Assembly: GCA_017457295.1 (NCBI GenBank)
Contig: JAFTHS010000013.1
Coordinates: 1-64,000 of the forward strand
Origin: Paludibacteraceae bacterium
GTDB taxonomy: Bacteria; Bacteroidota; Bacteroidia; Bacteroidales; Paludibacteraceae
Direction: 5' to 3'
Length of the DNA: 64,000 bases
Shown here: one piece after another, positions 16,321-24,555 of the stretch
Layout: the number at the start of each line of letters is the position of its first letter
Numbering within the stretch: the first letter of the stretch is position 1
Program-made: the position numbers and the translations under genes
Notes under the pieces: generated by a model
Told to the model about the DNA's origin: nothing
What the model saw: only the letters and a program-made list of their open reading frames with translations
Databases searched by the model: none

Positions 16321-17103
16321 TTATAATGCTTGTGCAAATGCTTCTGCTTCGGATAATTGGTTGATTTTTCCAACATCCATCATACGGTAATTCTCAGGGA
16401 TAAAAGCTCTGAGAATTTCTTTTTCTGCGATGCTGAGGTATAAATCAATGAGTGAGAATTTCTCTCCTTTATCTGCAATTACTTTGTCCATTGTACTGAA
16501 AATACGTGGATTGAGTACTTGCATGCCAGAAAAAGCTAATTTGTTCATGTCTTTACCCTGTTGTTTGATAGCTTTTTCGCCTTTTATTTCTCCTGTAGCA
16601 ATATTAGTCCAACCACAAAGGCGGTTGTCGGCGTCAAAGAGTAGGTATCGTTGTGTATCTCGTGGACTGACTACCACTACTCCCATCTCATTAGGATTAT
16701 ATGCCTGTAGCAGGGTAGGGATATCAATATTGGAAAGAATATCGACGTTGCAGATTAAGATTGGATCTTGCTTCAAATTCCTATCAAGAAGGAGAGTCTT
16801 GGAGGATGGGGTTAGGAGGGGTTGTGCTTTGCGTAATCCACCTCCTGTCTCTAATAGCATGTCACGCTCATCACTCACGGAGATACGACAACCGAAGTTG
16901 TCGTTCTCGCGTAAGTAATTGATAATCATATCAGGGAAATGATGCACATTCACCACTATATCGGTGATACCTGCTGCTTTGAGACGCTCAATCTGCCATT
17001 GCAGCAATGGTTTGCCTGCCAACGGCACAAGTGCCTTGGGCAAATTATCTGTCAGCGGTTTGAGACGTGTGCCCAAACCCGCTGCAAAAATCATAGCTTT
17101 CAT
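16321..17103 (-). CDS. MurU-like sugar-1-phosphate nucleotidylyltransferase
   Basis: A 260-residue NDP-sugar pyrophosphorylase: nucleotide-binding GLGTRLKP (9-16), PKALVPLAGKP (22-32), the metal-site NVDIL segment (about 119-123) and the C-terminal MMDVGK. It resembles MurU, which makes UDP-MurNAc from MurNAc-1-phosphate in peptidoglycan recycling, and HddC-type enzymes. A kinase related to AmgK, the MurU partner enzyme, is encoded 1.1 kb away (18185-19642). This favours the MurNAc recycling role, though specificity cannot be read from sequence. Its start overlaps the end of the DUF975 gene by four bases, so the two are cotranscribed. Confidence 0.75.
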   Translation of the reverse strand: MKAMIFAAGLGTRLKPLTDNLPKALVPLAGKPLLQWQIERLKAAGITDIVVNVHHFPDMIINYLRENDNFGCRISVSDERDMLLETGGGLRKAQPLLTPSSKTLLLDRNLKQDPILICNVDILSNIDIPTLLQAYNPNEMGVVVVSPRDTQRYLLFDADNRLCGWTNIATGEIKGEKAIKQQGKDMNKLAFSGMQVLNPRIFSTMDKVIADKGEKFSLIDLYLSIAEKEILRAFIPENYRMMDVGKINQLSEAEAFAQAL

Positions 17104-17807
17104 TCGGGAGTATTCTCTGGCTCTGAATTTTCGGTATCAGTATCAATGATTGTTTGTTCATCGTTTTCATTATCCACAATGCTTTCTGCCTTCAGATCAT
17201 CGTAGAAAGCAGCGCGAGCAGCTTGCATATAAGGCACAACAAACAACGAACCTAAACCACAAGTGATTACCGCCAAAATGACCCATCCGATAAAGGTGAT
17301 GTCAAGCACAAAGAGGTCCCATTTTTGTCCTCTCATCATCTCGCGGCTAATCTTCATCGCTTCACGAGGTGTGAGCTCTGGGTAGTCATGCAGCAAGTAT
17401 GGCACCATGCTATAGGCATAAGACAGAATAATAGCACCAATACCCAATGTGATTACACCTATCAGCGAACTGATAAGAATAATCAGCAATCCAGCCACCA
17501 AAAATCGTGTGCTGGTATATGCTGTTTGACGCGAATATGTGACGGTGTATTGCAGCAATTCGTCCTGGTTGCCACGTGTGCGCTCAAGCAAAGAAATATA
17601 AAATGCATATTGCAATGGTAATACGAGTACTGACAATAGGGTAGTTATAGACCCGCCCCATTCAGATCCATTGATCGAACTAATCACAGAAGGAATAGAG
17701 ATAATTAGTGCTGCCGCAAAAATAATTGCAGATGCAATCGCAGCTTCACCCCAACGGTTTTGAAGCGCCTCGCGCGCTTGCGCGCGGTATTCATAAGGAC
17801 TTTTCAT
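17100..17807 (-). CDS. DUF975 integral membrane protein
   Basis: A 235-residue protein with about five hydrophobic segments and an acidic C-terminal tail (last 30 residues). It matches the DUF975 family of unknown function. The start MKSPYEYR at 17807 is chosen. An upstream in-frame Met at 17849 lies within the promoter and cannot be transcribed. It is the first gene of a unit with the MurU-like gene. No function can be assigned. Confidence 0.75.
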   Translation of the reverse strand: MKSPYEYRAQAREALQNRWGEAAIASAIIFAAALIISIPSVISSINGSEWGGSITTLLSVLVLPLQYAFYISLLERTRGNQDELLQYTVTYSRQTAYTSTRFLVAGLLIILISSLIGVITLGIGAIILSYAYSMVPYLLHDYPELTPREAMKISREMMRGQKWDLFVLDITFIGWVILAVITCGLGSLFVVPYMQAARAAFYDDLKAESIVDNENDEQTIIDTDTENSEPENTPE

Positions 17808-17846
17808 AATGGTGTTATTTTTGAGTATAAAGATTAAAATTGCATG

Positions 17847-17878
17847 CAAAGTTACTGTATTTTTATGAAATATGCAAA
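17847..17878 (-). promoter_or_regulatory. Promoter of the DUF975-nucleotidyltransferase unit
   Basis: Minus strand: -33 TTTG (17875-17878) and -7 TAACTTTG (17847-17854) with 20 bases between. It decides the DUF975 start. Confidence 0.8.
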
Positions 17879-17902
17879 AAAAGTATGTTTTTTGTGAAAA
17901 TA

Positions 17903-17934
17903 TTTGGTCAATTCAAAAAAAAGCAGTACCTTTG
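17903..17934 (+). promoter_or_regulatory. Promoter of tRNA-Lys
   Basis: The -33 TTTG is inside ATATTTGGTCA (17900-17910), the -7 is TACCTTTG (17927-17934), and the spacer is 20. Transcription would start just before the tRNA. This is the third copy of the extended -33 word in the window. Confidence 0.88.
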
Positions 17935-17957
17935 CACTCGCTTTTGGAACGAAGCAT

Positions 17958-18030
17958 GTCTTCCTAGCTCAGTTGGTAGAGCAACTGACTCTTAATCAGT
18001 GGGTCCAGGGTTCGAGTCCCTGGGAGGACA
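17958..18030 (+). tRNA. tRNA-Lys (anticodon CTT)
   Basis: A full 73-base cloverleaf. The acceptor GTCTTCC pairs with GGAGGAC (one G-U pair) and the discriminator is A. D-stem is GCTC/GAGC, anticodon stem ACTGA/TCAGT around loop CTCTTAA with anticodon CTT, and T-stem CAGGG/CCCTG with TTCGAGT loop. CCA is not encoded. It is a single-gene unit with its own promoter and terminator. Confidence 0.96.
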
Positions 18031-18032
18031 CA

Positions 18033-18060
18033 AAAGACACCAATAAGGTGTCTTTTTTTT
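18033..18060 (+). terminator. Terminator after tRNA-Lys
   Basis: AAAGACACC-aataa-GGTGTCTTT hairpin followed by further T residues, beginning three bases after the tRNA end. Confidence 0.9.
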
Positions 18061-18130
18061 GTGTTTCAGTATTTGATATGTGTGCATGGTGCGCGTTATG
18101 CTGAAAATAGATAAAAATCTTTGATTTTTC

Positions 18131-18161
18131 TTGTATATGTGCAAAATTTTTACTACTTTTG
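18131..18161 (+). promoter_or_regulatory. Promoter of the AmgK-RapZ fusion gene
   Basis: The -33 TTG (18131-18133) and -7 TACTTTTG (18154-18161) are 20 bases apart, about 24 bases before the start codon at 18185. Confidence 0.7.
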
Positions 18162-18184
18162 CGCAATAAATACATTGGATAATT

Positions 18185-19642
18185 ATGGCGCAATCATTAA
18201 GTCAATTGTTTTTTGAAGCAACCGGTAAAAAAGCAGGTGAGCAAACTGCATTAACTGCCTCTGGCAGCAATCGTAGATACTATCGTATAGAAAGCGAAGA
18301 CAAAAGTGTATCGCTGATAGGTGTGCAAGGTACTTCTCGTGAAGAAAACCATGCTTTCCTATATATGGCAGAGCTGTTTTTGGAAAAAGGATTGAATGTT
18401 CCTCGCGTGTTGGCAGCAAGCGATGACGAGATGTGTTATGTGCAGCAGGATTTAGGTAATACACTTCTGTTTGATTATATTGCAGAGGGGCGCAAGACTG
18501 GTGTTTTTAGTGCACCAGAAAAAGAAATGCTGCGTAAGGTAGTGCGTGGGTTGGCCAAGTTTCAAGTAATAGGTGCAGAGAAATTTGATTTTAATCAATG
18601 CTATCCTCAACCAGAATTCAACTTACGTTCGATACTGTGGGACTTAAACTATTTCAAATACTGCTTCTTGAAAGCTACAGGTCTGGATTTTCAGGAAGAT
18701 AAATTAGAAAATGAGTTCGAACGCTTAGCTTACATCTTATTGCGCAGCAATTATAGTGCATTCATGTATCGAGATTTCCAATCTCGTAATGTAATGATTT
18801 GCAAAGATTCGAATGGTGAATTAGTACCTTACTTTATTGATTTCCAAGGTGGAAAAAAAGGACCTGTGTATTATGATGTAGCTTCGTTTTTGTGGCAAGC
18901 CAAGGCAAATTTCCATCCTGATTTGCGTGAGGAACTGATAGAAGAGTACATAGATGAATTGCAGAAATACATGCCAGTAGATAGACCTGTATTCTATGAA
19001 ACACTGAAGCATTTTGTGCTTTTTAGAACAATGCAAGTGCTTGGTGCCTACGGATTTAGAGGGTATTTCGAAAAGAAACCTCATTTTTTGCAGTCGATTC
19101 CATTTGCCATAGACAATCTTCGCCATCTGCTTAAGCATGCTAGTGAAGATTATCCTTATTTGATTCAAGTGCTGAAGGAAATGACCGAGATGAAACAGTT
19201 TAAGGATGTCGGGGTTCGTAAGCCATTGGTAGTTCGCGTGTTCAGTTTCTCGTACAAAAAGGGAATACCTGCTGATACTTCTGGCAATGGCGGTGGTTTT
19301 GTTTTTGACTGTCGTGCAATCAATAATCCAGGTAAATATGAACGTTATCAATTCTTTACGGGTATGGATGAGCCTGTGATTTCGTTCTTGGAGGAAGATG
19401 GCGAAATCCTACCATTCTTGGAAGAAGCATATAATATGGTGGATTTCTCGGTGAAGAGATATATGGATCGTGGCTTCCAGAATTTGATGGTTTCGTTTGG
19501 TTGTACTGGTGGTCAGCACCGTTCTGTATATGCAGCCGAAAAAATGGCAACTCATATCAATGAAAAATTTGGTGTGGAGGTGCAACTGATTCATCGTGAG
19601 CAGAATATGGAACGAATGCTGAATGCGAAAGATAATGTGTAG
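18185..19642 (+). CDS. AmgK-like sugar kinase fused to a RapZ C-terminal domain
   Basis: A 485-residue two-domain protein. Residues 1-335 form an aminoglycoside-phosphotransferase-type kinase, with the catalytic loop YRDFQSRNVM at 195-204 (Asp197, Asn202) and metal-binding DFQGG at 219-223. This resembles AmgK, which phosphorylates MurNAc/GlcNAc at the anomeric position. Residues 345-485 match the RapZ C-terminal domain, with SFSYKKGIP (354-362), a VFDCRAINNP segment and CTGGQHRS (440-447). In E. coli RapZ this domain senses glucosamine-6-phosphate. The RapZ N-terminal kinase domain is absent. I infer an amino-sugar kinase with a phosphosugar-sensing domain, partner to the MurU-like gene nearby. 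Confidence 0.78.
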   Translation: MAQSLSQLFFEATGKKAGEQTALTASGSNRRYYRIESEDKSVSLIGVQGTSREENHAFLYMAELFLEKGLNVPRVLAASDDEMCYVQQDLGNTLLFDYIAEGRKTGVFSAPEKEMLRKVVRGLAKFQVIGAEKFDFNQCYPQPEFNLRSILWDLNYFKYCFLKATGLDFQEDKLENEFERLAYILLRSNYSAFMYRDFQSRNVMICKDSNGELVPYFIDFQGGKKGPVYYDVASFLWQAKANFHPDLREELIEEYIDELQKYMPVDRPVFYETLKHFVLFRTMQVLGAYGFRGYFEKKPHFLQSIPFAIDNLRHLLKHASEDYPYLIQVLKEMTEMKQFKDVGVRKPLVVRVFSFSYKKGIPADTSGNGGGFVFDCRAINNPGKYERYQFFTGMDEPVISFLEEDGEILPFLEEAYNMVDFSVKRYMDRGFQNLMVSFGCTGGQHRSVYAAEKMATHINEKFGVEVQLIHREQNMERMLNAKDNV

Positions 19643-19663
19643 TGTTTAGATTCTTGCAGTGAG

Positions 19664-20293
19664 ATGTTGTTTGCATTTTTGTTTTCAGTATTAACTACAT
19701 TGTCGAATGGTATGTTTCATACTTCCTATGAGACTAATGTAGGTGCTAGTACTGAAGAATGCAATGTGGTGATTGACTCCATGATCTATTACCTGCAAAA
19801 CGACCCAAAGATGCTTTCTGAAAAGTTCTTTGGTGGTTTAGGCAAGCAGGAAGAATCAAATAAGAATGCGTTTTATTTGATATGGAAAGAATCGGAGTAT
19901 CTTCCAGATAAGCAATATGGGAAATTGGTTTTGGACGTGCTAGTGAACGAAAAGCCATTTCTTGAAGACCTCGTGATAGAAAGTCAAGTAACTGATACTA
20001 TGTCAGGTACGCAGAGAGATATACGGGTGGATATTTATTATTCGGGTTCGATGTTGAAAGAAGCATACGGTACGTTTCACATATTACCAACTAGCGAAAC
20101 TACCGCAAAAATGGGCATGGATGTGCATGTGAAGTTTGGTTGGTTCTTTCGCATTTTTATCACCCGAAAAGTGTATAGTGAAACAATAGATTGGCGTTTA
20201 ATGCGGTTTGTGACTAACTTGAAATTAGTGGCTGAGGGCGAATCCCCAGATGATGCTTATTGGGAGCGAATTGACAAGAGAATATCAGAATAA
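19664..20293 (+). CDS. Conserved hypothetical secreted protein
   Basis: A 209-residue protein with a short hydrophobic N-terminus (LFAFLFSVLTTLS) that looks like a signal peptide. The rest is alpha/beta with an amphipathic VHVKFGWFFRIFITRKVYSE stretch, here split as VHVKFGWFF and RIFITRKVYS. I do not recognise the family. It could belong to a START/SRPBCC-like fold but this is a guess. It begins 21 bases after the AmgK-RapZ gene and is probably cotranscribed with it. Confidence 0.6.
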   Translation: MLFAFLFSVLTTLSNGMFHTSYETNVGASTEECNVVIDSMIYYLQNDPKMLSEKFFGGLGKQEESNKNAFYLIWKESEYLPDKQYGKLVLDVLVNEKPFLEDLVIESQVTDTMSGTQRDIRVDIYYSGSMLKEAYGTFHILPTSETTAKMGMDVHVKFGWFFRIFITRKVYSETIDWRLMRFVTNLKLVAEGESPDDAYWERIDKRISE

Positions 20294-20312
20294 TCCTTGT
20301 CTACTCCCTGCT

Positions 20313-20356
20313 TAATCACTAACTAATCACAAACTAAAAACAATTAACAACTAAGT
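20313..20356. repeat. Array F: degenerate 11-bp tandem units
   Basis: taatcactaac / taatcacaaac are two clean 11-mers, then two degenerate ones (taaaaacaatt, aacaactaagt). The reverse complement reads GTGATTA-rich, like array A. It ends three bases before the prfA start. Confidence 0.55.
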
Positions 20357-20358
20357 AA

Positions 20359-21459
20359 ATGGATATATTAGAACGAATAGATGGACTTGAAGCCAAGTTT
20401 CACGAGGTGAGTCTGCTGATTACAGACCCTTCTGTGATTGCCGATCAAGCACGTTATGTGCGATTGAATCGTGAGTACCGAGACTTGGAGCGTGTGCTAG
20501 AGTCAGCTGAGAAATACAAGAAAGCAGTCAATAACTTGGCGGAAGCGAAGGAGATTTTCTATAACGAGTCGGATGCCGATTTGCGCGAGATGGCACGTGC
20601 AGAGATAGATGAGTTGGAGCCACAGATTCCTGCTCTGGAAGAAGAAGTGAAACTCATGCTTTTGCCTCAAGACCCAGAGGACGGCAAAAATGTGGTGATG
20701 GAGATTCGTGCTGGAACAGGTGGCGATGAGGCGAGTATCTTTGCAGGTGACTTGTTCCGCATGTACAGTAAGTACTTTGAGACGCACGGCATGAAGATGA
20801 CGGTGAGCAGTTTCTCCGAAGGAGCCGTGGGCGGATTCAAGGAGATTATCTTCAACGTGTCGGGCGAAAATGTCTATGGCACATTGAAATACGAATCGGG
20901 TGTACACCGCGTACAGCGTGTGCCTGTCACCGAGACGCAAGGGCGTGTGCATACGTCGGCTGCGACGGTGGTGGTCTTGCCAGAGGCGGATGAGTTTGAG
21001 GTGCATATCAACGAAGGCGAGATTAAGTGGGAGACCTTCCGCAGTGGCGGTGCTGGTGGTCAGAACGTGAACAAAGTGGAATCGGGTGTGCGCTTGCGTT
21101 ACAACTGGAAGAACCCTAACACGGGCGAGGTGCAAGAGATATTGATTGAGTGTACCGAGACACGTGACCAGCCAAAGAACAAGGAACGTGCTCTCTCGCG
21201 CCTGCGCACGCAGATATATGATAAGGAGCATCAAAAGTATATTGATGATATTGCTGCGAGACGTAAGACAATGGTCAGCACAGGCGACCGCTCCGCGAAG
21301 ATTCGTACCTATAACTATCCACAGGGGCGTATAACTGACCATCGTATCGGTTATACGATATATAACCTCACCGCCTTTATGGATGGCGAGATTCAGGGTG
21401 TGATTGATGCCCTGCAAGTGGCGGAGAACGCCGAGCGTATGAAGGAGAGCGAACTATAA
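20359..21459 (+). CDS. prfA: Peptide chain release factor 1
   Basis: Recognises UAA and UAG stop codons and triggers peptide release. The 366-residue sequence carries the codon-recognition tripeptide in PxT form (PVT, 189-191), which separates RF1 from RF2. The catalytic GGQ is at 233-235 in GAGGQNVNK. Length is normal. Array F lies directly upstream and array C downstream. Confidence 0.96.
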   Translation: MDILERIDGLEAKFHEVSLLITDPSVIADQARYVRLNREYRDLERVLESAEKYKKAVNNLAEAKEIFYNESDADLREMARAEIDELEPQIPALEEEVKLMLLPQDPEDGKNVVMEIRAGTGGDEASIFAGDLFRMYSKYFETHGMKMTVSSFSEGAVGGFKEIIFNVSGENVYGTLKYESGVHRVQRVPVTETQGRVHTSAATVVVLPEADEFEVHINEGEIKWETFRSGGAGGQNVNKVESGVRLRYNWKNPNTGEVQEILIECTETRDQPKNKERALSRLRTQIYDKEHQKYIDDIAARRKTMVSTGDRSAKIRTYNYPQGRITDHRIGYTIYNLTAFMDGEIQGVIDALQVAENAERMKESEL

Positions 21460-21487
21460 TAGATCTGCCACGTAAGTGATATGAATT

Positions 21488-21542
21488 GTGCGTCTATTGT
21501 GCGTCTATTGTGCGTGAATAGTGCGTGTATTGTGCGTAATTG
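21488..21542. repeat. Array C: five 11-bp tandem units
   Basis: Units are gtgcgtctatt x2, gtgcgtgaata, gtgcgtgtatt, gtgcgtaattg, all exactly 11 bases. They share the GTGCG prefix with array D. The array lies between prfA and rsmE, which run in the same direction. Confidence 0.9.
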
Positions 21543-21568
21543 ATAAGGCAAGTTAGAGAAAAACGATA

Positions 21569-22276
21569 ATGTATTTATTTTATACACCTGACATAGAAAT
21601 TAGCCATTTCCTCAGCGAAGAGGAGTCAGCGCATTGTGTGCGTGTGCTGCGCTATGACCGTGGCGATGAGATTTTGCTGACCGATGGTCATGGTACGACC
21701 TACCATGCGCGCATCACGAATCCGCATCCTCGCCATTGCGAGTTTGAGATTATCAGCCAAGAGAAGCAAGAGAAAACGCACAATATATACTTGCACGTGG
21801 CGATTGCGCCCACGAAGAATATTGAGCGATTGGAATGGATGGTGGAGAAATGCACAGAAATTGGTGTGGATGAGATTACGCCGCTATTGTGCCGTTTCTC
21901 GGAGCGCAAGAACTTGCGCAATGACCGACTGGAGAAGATTATCCTCTCGGCTGCCAAACAATCGCTCACACCCTATTTGCCGAAACTAAATCCGCTGACG
22001 GACTTCGCGGAACTCATGCAGCAGTATGGTGGCAATGAGAATATAGACAAGTTTATCGCCCATTGCTACAAGGATGAAAAACGTGAACTCAAAGACGCGC
22101 TGCGAAAGGGTAGGGATGTGCTTATTTTGATTGGTCCGGAAGGCGATTTCTCGGAGCAAGAAGTAGAATTGGCTATCTCTCAGGGCTTTGTACCTGTAGG
22201 ATTAGGCCGTTCGCGCCTTCGCACCGAAACAGCAGGCGTAGTGGCATGCCATACGGCAGTGCTGTTAAATGAGTGA
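21569..22276 (+). CDS. rsmE: 16S rRNA m3U1498 methyltransferase
   Basis: Methylates N3 of U1498 in 16S rRNA using S-adenosylmethionine. The 235-residue sequence has an N-terminal PUA-like region (SEEESAHCVRVLR, about 15-27) and the C-terminal SPOUT knot with LIGPEGDFSEQE (about 189-200) and GLGRSRLRTETA (about 213-224), the SAM-binding loop. Length is normal. Confidence 0.94.
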   Translation: MYLFYTPDIEISHFLSEEESAHCVRVLRYDRGDEILLTDGHGTTYHARITNPHPRHCEFEIISQEKQEKTHNIYLHVAIAPTKNIERLEWMVEKCTEIGVDEITPLLCRFSERKNLRNDRLEKIILSAAKQSLTPYLPKLNPLTDFAELMQQYGGNENIDKFIAHCYKDEKRELKDALRKGRDVLILIGPEGDFSEQEVELAISQGFVPVGLGRSRLRTETAGVVACHTAVLLNE

Positions 22277-22313
22277 TGAACTATGAGTTATAAGTGATGA
22301 GTGAAGAAATTAT

Positions 22314-22931
22314 ATGCTTGAGCAACTACTACATATTGACACGGAGATTCTGTTGGCAATCAACGGATGGCATGCGCCATGGGCAGATACGCTGATGTGG
22401 ATTATATCGGCGAAAGCGACATGGATTCCGCTGTATGTGTTGCTGATAGGATTATTGGTTTGGCGCTATCGCAAGCCCGCTCCAACGGCGGTAAAATGGC
22501 TGCAAAGAGTGCCTACCTGCGTGGTAATGATTGTGGTGATAGCGTTGGCGGTAGGTGCTGCGGACTTTATTGCTTCAGGGATACTGAAAGACCTCGTTGC
22601 TCGCCCACGTCCTACGCGCGTACCCGAGTTAGAAGGTGTGTTGCATTTGGTAAATGGCTATCGCAGCGGACAATATGGCTTTGTCAGTAGTCATGCAGCG
22701 AACACGATGGCGTGTGCGTTGCTCTTCTCACTCATTTGGCGCAACAAAATAGCCACCTGTGGCTTGATGCTGTGGGTGGCGGCAAATTGCTATAGCAGAA
22801 TGTATCTGGGGGTACATTATCCTATTGATATTATTGGTGGTCTTGTAGTTGGTGCTTTGGTGGCAATGGGGGCATATGCTCTTCTTCGTGCTCTAGGTGT
22901 TGTAAAGAGTCACCATGGTGGCAATGAATAA
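22314..22931 (+). CDS. PAP2-family membrane phosphatase
   Basis: A 205-residue membrane phosphatase. The three PAP2 motifs are present: KDLVARPRP (92-100), SSHAAN (125-130) and SRMYLGVHYP (161-170), with histidines 127 and 168 as the expected catalytic residues. Family substrates include undecaprenyl pyrophosphate, lipid A phosphates and phosphatidylglycerol phosphate. The true one is unknown here. Its last 101 bases overlap the convergent minus-strand gene. Confidence 0.88.
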   Translation: MLEQLLHIDTEILLAINGWHAPWADTLMWIISAKATWIPLYVLLIGLLVWRYRKPAPTAVKWLQRVPTCVVMIVVIALAVGAADFIASGILKDLVARPRPTRVPELEGVLHLVNGYRSGQYGFVSSHAANTMACALLFSLIWRNKIATCGLMLWVAANCYSRMYLGVHYPIDIIGGLVVGALVAMGAYALLRALGVVKSHHGGNE

Positions 22932-23283
22932 GTCTATTATGTTGGGCTTGAGGATAACGAGGGGTAGTTTGAACTTGGCGATTCATAAATACAGCAAATT
23001 GTTCAGGAGAGAGGATGTTCTGCAACTCGTTGATAATTTGTTGCATATGGAGTAGAATCTCGGAGCGTGTATTGGTTTCTTTACGCAGAAGAGCATATTT
23101 AAGATGCAAATGAAACAGCGTGTCGCGTAACAAACTATCCGTAATATTCAGCTCACGGACAAGCATTTCTGTCTGTTTGTGAGCAATATCTTTCGGAGTT
23201 CGTTGAGGATAACGGGGATGCTGAGCCAATATCGGTAACGATAGAAGAAAAATATATATGAATATGTAAATAATTCGATTCAT
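22831..23283 (-). CDS. Spy/CpxP-like small periplasmic protein
   Basis: A 150-residue protein with a clear signal peptide ending at ILAQ when started at the Met at 23283 (MNRIIYIFIY). An upstream Met at 23301 is possible. The helical core has KQTEMLVRELNITDSLL and, later, LSPEQFAVFMNRQ, the pattern of LTxxQ/Spy-like proteins. The tail is rich in His, Glu and Pro and overlaps the end of the PAP2 gene by 101 bases. Spy-like proteins act as periplasmic chaperones or metal-stress sensors. Function here is inferred only from the pattern. Confidence 0.6.
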   Translation of the reverse strand: MNRIIYIFIYIFLLSLPILAQHPRYPQRTPKDIAHKQTEMLVRELNITDSLLRDTLFHLHLKYALLRKETNTRSEILLHMQQIINELQNILSPEQFAVFMNRQVQTTPRYPQAQHNRLIHCHHGDSLQHLEHEEEHMPPLPPKHQLQDHQ

Positions 23284-23306
23284 ACGAAAATAACGCCGCA
23301 AAAATT

Positions 23307-24548
23307 ATGCCAAAAGGTGTGAAAAAATATACTGCAGAGTGGAAAATAGCTAAAACGCTATATTTTTCTGAAGAAAATAGCAAACACTCATCGCGTCCTG
23401 CGGTGCGTGTGGCCCTAGGTGGAATGATTATAGGGGTGGTTGTAATGATTGTGGCAATCAGCGTAGTGATAGGTTTCAAACAAGAAATTTCGCAAAAAGT
23501 AGCTGGTTTTGGTAGCCATGTGCAGGTGGTACGATTTGATAATAATTCGACCTTTGAACTTCAACCAATTTGTGTTTCTGATTCATTGAAAATCACGCTA
23601 AAAGAACTTCCGCATGTAGATAATGTAGCTTCATTTATTTCTAAACCAGGTATTGTAAAAACAGATAGCGCTTTTCAAGGTGTTATTTTCAAGGGAACAG
23701 ACTATTGGGATTATTTTTCAGATAATATTGTGGCAGGAACTCTGCCTACTAAAAACAATGAGGTCATTATTTCTACGGAATTAGCCAAGCAACTTTGCTT
23801 GCAGGTTGAGGAAAGTTTCTTGTGCTATTTCATAGGTGATGAATTGCGTGTTAGACGCTTGTATATAACAGGTTTATATAATACTTGTATGAGCGCAATG
23901 GATGAGCTATTTATTCTGGGTGATATAGCATTGTTGCGGCAACTAAATGGTTGGAAAGATAATCAAGTTTCGGGTATGGAGGTGCTACTTGATGACTTGC
24001 AATACCTGGATGAGGCTGCGGATGCAGTGTACTATGCTACGGCTAACCGACTTGATGATGAGGGTAATGCGTTGTATACTCAGACAATTGAGCAACTGAA
24101 TCCTCACATCTTCTTGTGGCTTGATTTGCTAGATATGAACGTGGTGATTATCATTATTTTGATGCTATGTGTATCTGGTTTTAGTATCATAACGGGGTTG
24201 ATTATATTGATATTGGATAGTGTCTCGTTGATTGGGGTAATTAAGTCGTTAGGTGCAGATAATCAATTTATTAGGAGAATATTTGTCAATCAAGCTTTGA
24301 TGTTGATAGGTAAAGGAATGATATGGGGTAATGTAATAGGTATTGGATTATGCTTGGTGCAATATTTCACACACATTATCCCACTTGATCCTGTTTCATA
24401 TTATGTTAGTTACGTGCCTATGGCATTTCCTTGGGGATGGTGGGGAGTCTTGAATATCGGAACGCTTTTGGTTTCGTGGTTAATCTTGTTGGCTCCATCT
24501 GCTATTATTACTCAAATTTCTCCAGCTAAGGTCATGCATTTTGAATAA
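23307..24548 (+). CDS. ABC transporter permease, FtsX/LolE-like
   Basis: A 413-residue permease with one N-terminal transmembrane helix (about 36-58), a long periplasmic domain and three C-terminal helices, the MacB/FtsX layout. It resembles the LolC/LolE permeases that release lipoproteins from the inner membrane (GFGSHVQV near residue 67). No ATPase gene is adjacent in the window, so the LolD partner must be elsewhere. The next gene starts right at its end. Confidence 0.8.
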   Translation: MPKGVKKYTAEWKIAKTLYFSEENSKHSSRPAVRVALGGMIIGVVVMIVAISVVIGFKQEISQKVAGFGSHVQVVRFDNNSTFELQPICVSDSLKITLKELPHVDNVASFISKPGIVKTDSAFQGVIFKGTDYWDYFSDNIVAGTLPTKNNEVIISTELAKQLCLQVEESFLCYFIGDELRVRRLYITGLYNTCMSAMDELFILGDIALLRQLNGWKDNQVSGMEVLLDDLQYLDEAADAVYYATANRLDDEGNALYTQTIEQLNPHIFLWLDLLDMNVVIIIILMLCVSGFSIITGLIILILDSVSLIGVIKSLGADNQFIRRIFVNQALMLIGKGMIWGNVIGIGLCLVQYFTHIIPLDPVSYYVSYVPMAFPWGWWGVLNIGTLLVSWLILLAPSAIITQISPAKVMHFE

Positions 24549-24555
24549 TGAAGAT

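Noticed and set aside
17904..18104. 66-codon open frame over the tRNA-Lys gene
   Set aside because: It covers promoter, tRNA and terminator, all of which are well supported.
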